Origin: Siphonodentalium dalli
Taxonomy: Eukaryota; Mollusca; Scaphopoda; Gadilida; Siphonodentaliidae
NCBI GenBank assembly: GCA_032622095.1
Contig: CP136064.1
Location: 259,949,863 to 260,013,862, forward strand
DNA length: 64,000 bases
Direction of reading: 5' to 3'
The notes beneath the pieces were generated by a model. It was not told the DNA's origin, did not search any database, and saw nothing but the letters and a program-made list of their open reading frames with translations. The number at the start of each line of letters is the position of its first letter. Position 1 is the first letter of the stretch. The position numbers and the translations under genes are program-made. This document shows positions 23,507-35,200 of the stretch, piece by piece.

Positions 23507-25950
23507 TTAACCCTTCCATGACTGGAGCTTCCTGAAATTTTGTGGAAAAAACCCATGCCAATGCTTTCTCTTATTCATGAGCGTCTCCCATAGGGAATCT
23601 TGCATATATAAGGGAATGCATTGGCTTAACAATATTTACCTTGACCTTGTAAGCCAGTCCATTCTCTTATATATTAAGTGTGGTCGTTGAAGCAGAATTT
23701 GGGGATCAACCCAAAATAAATTGGATACAAGCTGATTTTGGTGTCATTCGACGCGGAAAAGCCTCAGGAACAACATATCCAAAATCCACAAAAATCCGCT
23801 GTGGGGAAACTTTGTTATCCAAGATGGCGTCCAACATGGTTGTTTATACTACATCAGTTCTCGAAACAAGTCATTATACGATATATTGTGGCATCGGAAT
23901 TACGCCGTTATACCAGTTTGTGTTAAATTATAGCACGGGAGCGAATAGAGTGACACGCACAGAAAATCATACAATCGTGGCCATGAAATGGCTGTCAAAA
24001 TGGCCACAACTGCAAGCAATACAACAAAGAAAGCAACATATTGAATAACCACATATGAGTGAAGATATGTATTGATAATACACAAGTCGGTTGTTGAATA
24101 TCTTTAAAGGTACACACATCATTAAACAGATCCATCTGAAGGATTTATTGGCCACTGTACCGCAAGTCAAACCCCAATGATTTGCGTCTTTAAAGTTTGG
24201 GTGTTCTGCTTATCCAACATCCAATTGTCGGGCCAAAAATAATAATATCTGACATGCAACACACGAACTAATGTTTCACCTCACAGTTCATGGTAGTTTC
24301 ATTCGGCATAATGAATAATTTTTGAATGTAACGCCGAAATTTAAGTGCACACTCTAGCGGTCTAAATGTTAGTTATATTTCCGGAATTGTCAACACTCCC
24401 GGTGTTATTAAACAATACATATTTGTAGCAATGCTTATTACACTGTAAAAAAAACACTCATATCTTCAATAGATTAGCACCGCGTCTCACCAGATCAAAG
24501 AGACGGTACAACACACATTGTATGTAAGACTAATTTTCATGCTGCTAACAAACCGTGTTCTTAGTAGACAATTTTGTTCAAATTACTTCAATTACAACTT
24601 TACAACTGGAATATGCAGCTACGCAATGCACACTATTAGTTTGCAGTATATTTTTGTTTGAAAATATCTTACCATTACCACCCACATAATCATGCTAAAT
24701 ATCGAGTGATCACCGTTTAAGATGTTATTTCAATGTTAAACATTCACGCAATAGTATTAATTGTGGTTCTGTGTGCAGCAGCTATGTGTAACATTAGGGA
24801 GAAGGAGTAAACGTGGTGATGCGGTTGAAGAAAACGTAGTAAGTTTCGCGTAGATGTGGCCTTGGTGAATTCAACCAAATATAATTTCCAGGTATAAACA
24901 CAGTCTTTGTCACAGAGTATGCAGGCAATTTTTGTCAAGTTTAGAATTTATTGACGATAGTCTATGGTACTCATTCGTGTTTTAATAAATTTAGTTCATG
25001 GTATACCACCATGCATTCTTGTGATAAAAGCGAAATATTCGTGTTTTATCACTTGATCTGAGGCAACTATGACCACTATTTTGAGACACGGACAATGGAA
25101 TATACGCATTTTACCCAGTACTATATGAATATCTTTCATACCGTTTTATATCAGTTAATTTTTAAAGGTTTCATGCTGTAGATATCAAAATAAATGATGA
25201 TCGTTCACATTCGTGAGACTGCTCGGAGTACACATTTTTCTGCTTCTAGAAAAAGGTCTCATAGTCAATACATCTCTACTAAATCCCATTTAGCTGTTTA
25301 ATTACATATATATCACACGATTCAAGATAAGCAGTATAGAAAAAACTGCGTTATGTTTCCGTTTCTGGGTGTACAAAAGTCAAGATTTAACCGTTTCATA
25401 AGACCCTGGTTTCGCTTGCTCTCTCGTGAGATACATCAGAGATATTTCGTAAATCTCTAATCAAAAGTTTCTCTTATACTCTGCAATCATTCTTCCTCGC
25501 ATAATTTGAGAGTTTGTTCACTCGTATAGGACTAGCTCTTCAATTTTGCACAACATGTAAATTTCATTCGATTTTGTCCATTTTGGCGGCCATTTTGGGA
25601 AATACATTCTACAGATATGGTTTACGACAAAGCATTGTTTGTATATATTTCAATTTGTTACGAATTTGGCATTAATTGGAGCACCTACCGCAGAAATTCA
25701 GTATTTTGCTATAACAACAAACATTATGGACGCCATCTTGGATCCTGAATTTTCCCATGAGCGGATTTTTGATATGTTGTTCCTGGTGTTTTTCCGCATC
25801 GAATAACACAAAAATCAGCTTGTATCCAATTTATTCCGGGTTCAACTCTCCAACGACCACACTATATGTGAGGCTTCCTATGGGAGACTCGGATATATAA
25901 GAGAATGCACTGGATCTTTAATGCTGCACCAGCGCAGCTCCCATAATTAA
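23507..25950. mobile_element. TTAA palindromic element split by a 2.2-kb insertion
   Basis: ttaacccttccatgactgga at the left and caccagcgcagctcccataa...ttaa at the right are the ends of one ~260-bp element. The break falls inside its second palindrome (ctcttatat | atatgtgagg). Confidence 0.75.
23677..25863. mobile_element. 2.19-kb element with ~150-bp terminal inverted repeats
   Basis: Left agtgtggtcgttgaagcaga ... and right ... caactctccaacgaccacac plus t are inverted over ~150 bp (ttggatacaagctgatttt; cgcggaaaa; ggaacaacatat; ccaagatggcgtcc). The interior is AT-rich and non-coding. The longest open frame (122 aa) covers the inverted repeat and shows no domain. The target duplication is ambiguous because the target is an AT palindrome. 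Non-autonomous; class unknown. Confidence 0.8.
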
Positions 25951-26152
25951 ATTGTGTTGCTGAAACTTAAAATCCTATCACTGCAACCAATTGCAGATCT
26001 TGGCCATTTTTGTATAGAAATGTCATAATCATTATAGTCACAAAAGATTAAAGTTATCATTGGAACAAACTATCCAGATGGAAAGACATACAGATGCTAC
26101 TGATTTTCATAACATACCCCAAGACTATCAGTCAATAATAATGCTGCCTTAC

Positions 26153-26204
26153 CTCTTGGGAAATCGTCAACAAACAACTCTTGGTCATTTGGTATCTCAT
26201 CAAC
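26153..26204 (-). CDS. USP48: USP48 exon e18: C-terminal tail (last exon found)
   Basis: 52 nt, phase 0 to 1. It encodes [17 protein letters not shown] plus one base, matching the human stretch after the UBL (ADEPIADYAAMDDVMQ). Acceptor TTTTCTGTGCAG at 26,205; donor CAAGAG|GTAAGG at 26,152. By comparison with human USP48 only a short GFKGTGLLG-type tail is missing. If the intron were retained, the frame would run 18 more codons and stop at 26,097. I found no convincing tail exon to the left. Confidence 0.9.
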
Positions 26205-29200
26205 CTGCACAGAAAAACAGAGATAATTTATAAAATGGAATGAGGAGAGACAGATTCTAACGGAGTAATTTAATTCCTCTTCAGATGACTCAGTGTAAAC
26301 AATTATACTTGTTCTAGCTCTCACACAAAATTTTGAAACTATTTGGTACAAAAACTTTGACTGCTCAGTATAAAAAACATTATGCATTGCTTACATAACA
26401 TAAATAATGGATTCTTTATAAACCCTCAAATATATGCATAGCATAAAAAATAGTTTCTTTATAAAGCCAAACAAAATAGGGTTTTGTTTCTCAGGCATTG
26501 CCGCATCGAAAAAAATGGCCCACGTTTGAGCATTTTATTTCAATTTTGGATTTCACCGTAGTTGTAAACTGGTAACATGAAAATAGGAAACTGTCACATA
26601 GAAATTAGTTATGTTTCAAATATCGAATAGGAGTTAAATACAACGGTGTATGTGTGGGTATTCAACAATGACCATAGGCAACGATAACTATCAGGTATAG
26701 GCTGTACAAACCCCACAAGTTTATTGGTCAAATGTGTTGAAATATTTTGATAAAAGATCAGCAGGAAGTTGGATATTGACCCGACCTTTGCACAGTAAGT
26801 AAGTAACCATGCAAGATAGAGTTTTCCCCTTGCTACGTTATTGCGATTGAAGGAAACAAGAGTGCAATACAGTTTGACAAGCAGTGTATATATTGGCCAT
26901 GTTTATGATGGTTAATGGTTAATTGAAGTTTTATCATCCTTTGCGGTACATATACAGTCTCTAATCAATCAGCGGAATAAGTGAATCAAGACTTTCTATG
27001 ATAGTTTGGAAGATCACTTTATCTTTTTATTTTGACTATATTTACATTCCATATTTTTATATAAATCAGATATGTAGTTCTGCGTGTTGTTAAAAATGAT
27101 TGTGCCGATATTAAACTCATATAAATTTATTTATCCCACATGGTCATATGATAACAACGAAAGGTTTGCCTGAATGACTACCTTTAATGATGAATGAAAG
27201 GAAATTAGAACAGGTAGCCGAAACATATTGGTCTAAACTTTAGGATTTCATCTAATCCAAATTTACGCCCTTTTTTGGTCCCACAAGCGCCACGTCACAG
27301 AATAAAGAAGCTATCCGCAACAGAGTGGAGTCCTAAAGCATGGGAACAACCTGGAAATAACTAGCTGAACATATGGGTTAAGTAACGTCTCTGAAAGGAA
27401 ATTTAAATGTCAAAGGTCGAATTGCACCTCAAGGGTGGGAGGGCGGGAGCAAAGTAAACAGACTTATATATGAATTCGGAGCTAACAAAAAGGCCGTGAC
27501 CTTGTACTTTCCATATTAAGCCGCTTCCGAAATATAGGTCCGTTATCACTGGCCCAAGGGCCTTCATTTAATGATTGAATAGTACATGGATATCCTAAAC
27601 AAGAATTGAGAAGAAAGTAAAACCCAGTACTGTTGAGAATTTGTATTCGTGATTAGGGAAATTAACATTCATGTATCACTGAGCGCACTTTAGTTTAGTG
27701 AAAGCGCTTGCCCGTGTTAATGACGTATGATCTTGCATCGGTTCTATTTTTAGTTATATAAACACTGGGGTGCACATGTTCAATTACGGATCAGTGTGGC
27801 ATGACTCTGAGGGATAAATGTGTCGCTGTGCAACTCTGTTATATCATTCTAGGTAATACCTAATATGATGTTCGGGTAGTACAATGTCATAATTTGTCAT
27901 TCTTTATATCGGATTAAATTAGTTTATATCCATTACAAAGTTCTCCCTATATTTTCTGGAACTGGGAAGGAATAATAACCCATGATTACTATATCTTTTT
28001 TTGTTTGGACTAAACCCTCAAATATATGCATAGCTTACCATAACATAAATAATGGATTCTTTATAAACCCTCAAATATATGCATAGCTTACCATAAGATA
28101 AATAATGGATTCTTTATAAACCCTCAAATATATGCATAGCTTACCATAAGATAAATAATGGATTCTTTATAAACCTTCAAATCGAACAATGAGGCATCAT
28201 CGTCTGCTAGCACTCGGTCGTCGAGGGTGAGAGTTTGGTCGAATGGAGGCACAGAGAATAGCTTCATTATCTGCAAACAACCACAGGTACAGTAATGCTC
28301 TAATTAAACGACTCCTTTAACCACAGCAGAATTATGGGTAACTTTTCAGGATTTAGTCGGAAATATGGCTTGTTGCCATTCATCGGAAAGCTCACCCCGA
28401 GAGCTTTCCGATGAATGGCAACAAGCCATATTTCCGACTAAATCCTGAAAAGTTACCCATAATTCTGCTGTGGTTAAAGGAGTCGATTAATTAGGGCATT
28501 ACTGTATCAAAAGAACATTCCACTTAAACTTACTCATTCATTTCCAATGGATTCTCTCAGCACTTATAAAGTATACATTGGAATAGACTATTACTGTATA
28601 CGCCCATCAGTAAGCCTGGGCGTGGGGGGGGGGGGGGGGTGCTGGTGCACGTTTTTGTTAAAAAAATTGGTACTGGGCTTACTCACAAGGACACCCCCTG
28701 TGCAAAAATTCAGTGCCGACATACCATCATATTTTGTATGATGAGTTCACAAGTTAATTTAGTTACATAATGCTTATTAATCAGACTAATTCTTCAAAAA
28801 AACACAACAGTGAGATGCAGGTGAACATGCATCACTCTTCTGCATTATCAAAGGATCCTACAAAAACACCAAGTCATTACTCCACATCCCATTGGATTTA
28901 CTCTGATAAAAGGTGTGAACAAAAAGTAACACATCCTTTGATTTTATTGATTTCATACCTCTCCGATTGATCCAACAACTAAGAATAGAATAAGATGTGT
29001 ATAATTCACAACAATATTAACATGAAAGTGTCAATGACACTGTAGCTCAACTTAGGTAGGGGAATAATTTAATGTTTGACAATAAATGGAGGAATAGGAA
29101 AGGTGCTAATTGAAATGTCTAACCTGTGCCAAAGGATTTAGTCATGCAAAGAGTAAAATCCAAGATGGCTGCTGGGGCCATGTTTTTTTGCCGAATGACC

Positions 29201-32200
29201 CCAAAGGACTCGTTCCCATATACATGTCATTGTTAACATCCATGACAAATTTCATGAAGATCCGATCAAAGCTACAACCTGTAGCCCGCGCCAAAGGATT
29301 TAGTCATGCAAAGAGTAAAATACAAGATGGTTGCTGGCGGCAATGTTTTTTGGCGGAACGACCCCAAAATGACTCGTTCCCATCTACATGTCAATATTAA
29401 CATCCATGACAAATTTCATGATGATCAGACGAATAGTACGACCTGTAGCCCGCGCCAATGGATTTAATTTTGAAATCCAAGATGGCCGCCAGTGGCCATG
29501 TTTTTTGGCCAAATGACCCCAAAAGGACTCGTTCCCATCTACATGTCATTGTTAACATCCATGACAAATTTCATGAAGATCCGACCAAAGCTACGACCTG
29601 TAGCCTGCGCCAAAGGATTTAGTCATGCAAAGAGTAAAATCCAAGATGGCTGCTGGCGGCCATGTTTTTTGGCCGAACGACCCCAAAATGACTCGTTCCC
29701 ATCTACATGTCATTGTTGACATCCATGACAAATTTCATGAAGATCCGATCAAAGCTACGACCTGTAGCCCGCGCCATAGGATTTAGTCATGCAAAGAGTA
29801 AAATCCAAGATGGCTGCTGGTGGCCATGTTTTTTGGCCAAACGACCCCAAAATGACTCGTTCCCATCTACATGTCAATATTAACATCCATGACAAATTTC
29901 ATGATGATCAGACGAATAGTACGACCTGTAGCTCGCGCCAATGGATTTAATTTTGAAATCCAAGATGGCCACCAGCGGCCATGTTTTTTGGCCGAATGAC
30001 CACAAAATGACTCGTTCCCATTTACATGTCAATGTCAACATTCATGACAAATTTCATAAAGATCAGACCAAAGGTACGACCTGTAGCCCGCGCCAAAGGA
30101 AATTGTTGACGGACGCACAGACACACGGACGAGGACGCCAACCCATGGCAATAGCCCAAACTTACAAAGTAAGTTGAGCTAACAAGGGTATAGTATTATA
30201 CATCTTTATTAAGAAAAACAAGTGGAAAAAATAATAAAAGCACAGATGTGCTTGAGTATCTTCTCCTATTCTACAGGATAGAAAGACGTGATTGTATTTA
30301 CCTTCCAAATGCTCAAAAATGGGGGTGGTCTTATCTACGAGGACCACCCCATGTTTTATTTAGGGTAAAAAACCCAGACTGGTAAAAAAAAATTCACTGG
30401 GCTTATCTTCGAGGATGGGCTTACTGACGGTTATATATAGTATTCATTAAAAGATGGTCTCTCTCATCATCAAAACATTTCATATAGTTTCCGGGTTATA
30501 AGATAATAATTATGAGACGAAGACACATGTAACGGAAATGCTTCTATTAATTAATACTGATTTTATTTCAAATTTCCTGGTATAACACATACAATCGATT
30601 TAAGATCTTTTATGGCTCACAGAGCATACCAAGCGGGAGAACTCTATCTCTATGAGATTGCCTGCCGTCTGTTCTAAAAAAAAGTAATACAAAAATGTTC
30701 AAGATCACATTATATAATATTGATATAAAATCAATAATAATTGACTGAAGCGTTTTCCGGACAGCTGTCTTTGACTCATATTTATTATTTTATACCCAGG
30801 AAACTATATAAAATATGTTATAGGAAGAGATAGACTATTTCTAATGGATTTTCAGATAATATAAACAGATGTTAACCCTTTACCCAACAAACCGGCCAAA
30901 ACCGGCCAAATAAAGCTTAAACAGCCTAAAATATCTTCGGTCTGTCTCATTAGAACCATACAAATTATGGATATCATTGGAACCGGCTCCTTGACCACAT
31001 TGCGATAGTTACAGTTATGCCCTGTGCCAATGCATTCTCTTATATATGCGAGTCGACCATAGGTCGCCTCGCATATATAAGAGAATGCATTGGCCTAAAA
31101 AAAAAAAAAATTAACACTTTTTACCATTTTTTCTTACATTCTTTAACAATTTTATAATTTTTAATGTGTTAAGCCAATGCATTCTCTTATATATGCGAGG
31201 CGACCTATGGTCGACTCGCATATATAAGAGAATGCATTGGCACAGGGCCGTTCTGTTGGGTAAAGGGTTAAGCAGAAAAAAACAACATAACAGTTACCAT
31301 TCATTTATTTGTAGGATGAGGGATCATTTAACTTATTAGCATACTCTAAATTTAATACTAAATAAAAGTGTCAATGACACTGAAGCTCAACTTGGAGAGG
31401 GGACATCATCAAACATTACAGTCAATGGATCGAAAAGGAATGTGGAAAGTTTAAATATTCAAAGTAACACCAGAGGTCATATGACCAATATGAAGATTTT
31501 GATAACAAGAGCATCGTAAGGGTGTGGCAAAATATGGTAATTCCAACAAAGGGCCATAAATATTGGCGGGTGGAACCCAAATTTGAACTTGACCTGTATT
31601 TTGTGCTAGTAAACCCAGATACCAAATTTCATTCAATTCAGTTGAGACTATCTAAAGTTATCATCCTGAAACGTATAGCAAACAGATGGTCAGACAGACA
31701 GACGGACAGACAGACGGACGGAACAATAAACATAAAAAAACAAAAATTTCAACCTTGTATCCTGTGGCACCATGAAATTATTCACAGCCACTGATGGTGA
31801 ATGAATGAATTTTGCCAGTCAGAGGTCAAAAGGCTACTAGGGAGACCTACTTTTTTAGGCCTAAGCACAATGAGACTTACCTGTATTTTAATGTCTTTTA
31901 ACGTCATACCCGAGTTGACCTTCAGCTCTTTTTCACCTCTAACTTTCCTGTGACGTTGACTTTTCTTTTGGACGGAATCTTCTAAGTTTACAGACGTCGT
32001 ACACAACTCTTCCTCCCCGTTTGTTGGATTTCGTTTTCTCTTCTTTGTAATTTGAGTCTAGAAATCGAAATGGTGGTTAATTATTAATAAGGCCAAGTAA
32101 AGTCAATTTCCCGTTTTCTCAGGCATAGATGTTCCCGAAACACCATGCATGCAAACTTCAATTTGCGTCATATATGTTGGAAAAATTTATAATCAGTTCG

Positions 32201-35200
32201 AAATAATTGCAGAACATTTATACAAACTTGCTCGAACTGAGATCCAATATACGCGTTTCCAGATTTAAACTTCAGATTCATGATGAATTGCGTCGGTAAG
32301 CTCAGTAAAACTTTGTCAATGATACGTTATTGGGCGATTTTTTTACAAAATAAATTACATGGACTTGATCAACAATGATGATCATTGTTATCATCCGATA
32401 GACAGATAGACAAAATACAGATAAATTTATTCCACAAACCTCAACAAAGTCTGGGTCAGCCTCGTAAGCCTTTGGTTTATGGTTTTTGGACATTTCATGA
32501 TTGTTCATAGATTTTCTAATATATATCACAGCATCTGTATAGATGTATCGGTCATTCTCTAGCTGCATAAACTTCTCCTGAACACATTCATGGCAAACAT
32601 CTGAAAAACACATGAAACATTAGACTCCATGCACATAATGAAGTGCTACTGAACACATTGATGGCAAACATCTGAAGAACACATGGAACGTTAGACACCC
32701 TACATAGCGTTAGTAGAATTTGTGATCTTTCTATCAGTTGTCATATTGCCATATCCATAGTTACGATTATGATTTCGGATTTAGATAAATCTCACATACA
32801 CATCAGTTGCCTGTCTAATAATAGCTTCTTTTACCATCCAGTTAAAAGATAGGTGTCCTCAATTCATATATATTTTTTATATCCGGGAATCAATATATAT
32901 CACTTGCTGGGAAGAGATGCACTACCTGTAATTGTGCATTGGTCGAGGCAAATCTATCATAAATGTTTACCTGGGGAGGAATGTATAGATATCGTATGGG
33001 GACTCATAATTATAATTACCTGGGGAGGATGTATAGATATCATATGGGGAGACATGATCATATTTACCTGGGGAGGAATGTAGATATCGTATGGGGATCA
33101 GACCTGTTAAGTTTTCAAAATGGTAATCCGGGAGATTTTTGCGGGACGTAGGCCTATGACCAAATATGCCCATGTTCCAAAACAAATTTGTACATAAAAT
33201 GGGCCATGTGGCATCACAGTTATGAGTTTACAACTTTTTGTTTCAGAATGTTCAAATGGAAAACATGAGACCTGTATAATCTCCTGTTTTGTCTGTGATC
33301 CTCCCAATTTTGTGCCTAAAACCCCGCAATCCAACAACCTCCATATAATCTCACGGTTTGGGGAAATGCAGGTAATCAAGACATTTTATTTTTAAAATAT
33401 TGTTGCTGGTAACAAGGAAGTATCATAGGCAAAACTCATTCGTAAGTCTCGCTAATGAGATGTCGGATGTGTTCTATTGTCTCTCTGAAGAGGCACCTCA
33501 GACAGGAATGCACGTGCCCAGACATTGTCATTCATGCTCGCTTATGTAATCATAAGTCGTGTTATTAAATCTATTTCTGTACTATAACAACAGCTTGCAT
33601 GGCTACGAAGAGTGTGAAAATTAATTAGTCCCAATTGACTCACATTGAATATGAAGTTACTTTTGATGTTACGACATCTGCACATGCGAGAGAAATTGGT
33701 TCTCTTCCGTATTATGGAGGTTTTACCTATGACAATCGGGAGTCTCACCGACAATCCGTGAAACTTAACAGCTCTGAAGGGTATTCATAATTAGATTTAC
33801 CTGGGGAGGAATGTATAGATATTGTATGGGGATCCATGATTATATTTACCTGGGGAGGAATGTATAGATATTGTATGGGGATTCATAATTAGATTTACCT
33901 GGGGAGGAATGTATAGATATTGTATGGGGATCCATGATTATATTTACCTGGGGAGGAATGTATAGATATTGTATGGGGATTCATAATTAAGATTTACCTG
34001 GGGAGGAATGTATAGATATTGTATGGGGATCCATGATTAGATTTACCTGGGGAGGAATGTATAGATATTGTATGGGGATCCGTGATTAGATTTACCTGGG
34101 GAGGAATGTATAGATATTGTATGGGGATCCGTGATTAGATTTACCTGGGGAGGAATGTATAGATATTGTATGGGGATCCATGATTATATTTACCTGGGGA
34201 GGAATGTATAGATATTGTATGGGAATCCATGATTATATTTACCTGGGGAGGAATGTATAGATATTGTATGGGGATTCATAATTAGATTTACCTGGGGAGG
34301 AATGTATAGATATTGTATGGGGATCCATGATTATATTTACCTGGGGAGGAATGTATAGATATTGTATGGGGATTCATAATTATATTTACCTGGGGAGGAA
34401 TGTATAGATATTGTATGGGGATCCATGATTAGATTTATCTGGGGAGGAATGTATAGATATTGTATGGGGATCCATGATTATATTTACCTGGGGAGGAATG
34501 TATAGATATTGTATGGGGATCCATGATTATATTTACCTGGGGAGGAATGTATAGATATTGTATGGGGATTCATAATTAGATTTACCTGGGGAGGAATGTA
34601 TAGATATTGTATGGGTCCATGATTATATTTACCTGGGGAGGAATGTATAGATATTGTATGGGGATTCATAATTAAGATTTACCTGGGGAGGAATGTATAG
34701 ATATTGTATGGGGATCCATGATTATATTTACCTGGGGAGGAATGTATAGATATTGTATGGGGATCCGTGATTAGATTTACCTGGGGAGGAATGTATAGAT
34801 ATTGTATGGGGATCCATGATTAGATTTACCTGGGGAGGAATGTATAGATATTGTATGGGGATCCATGATTATATTTACCTGGGGAGGAATGTATAGATAT
34901 TGTATGGGGATCCATGATTAGATTTACCTGGGGAGGAATGTATAGATATTGTATGGGGATCCGTGATTAGATTTACCTGGGGAGGAATGTATAGATATTG
35001 TATGGGGATCCGTGATTAGATTTACCTGGGGAGGAATGTATAGATATTGTATGGGGATCCATGATTATATTTACCTGGGGAGGAATGTATAGATATTGTA
35101 TGGGAATCCATGATTATATTTACCTGGGGAGGAATGTATAGATATTGTATGGGGATTCATAATTAGATTTACCTGGGGAGGAATGTATAGATATTGTATG

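Noticed and set aside
23680-24048. 122-aa plus-strand ORF
   Set aside because: It starts in the terminal inverted repeat of the 2.19-kb element, has no recognisable domain and lacks conserved-looking composition.
29110-29719. ORFs with repeated '[16 protein letters not shown]' as a protein family
   Set aside because: Translation of the ~170-bp tandem core of a pearl-like element; the frame is fortuitous.
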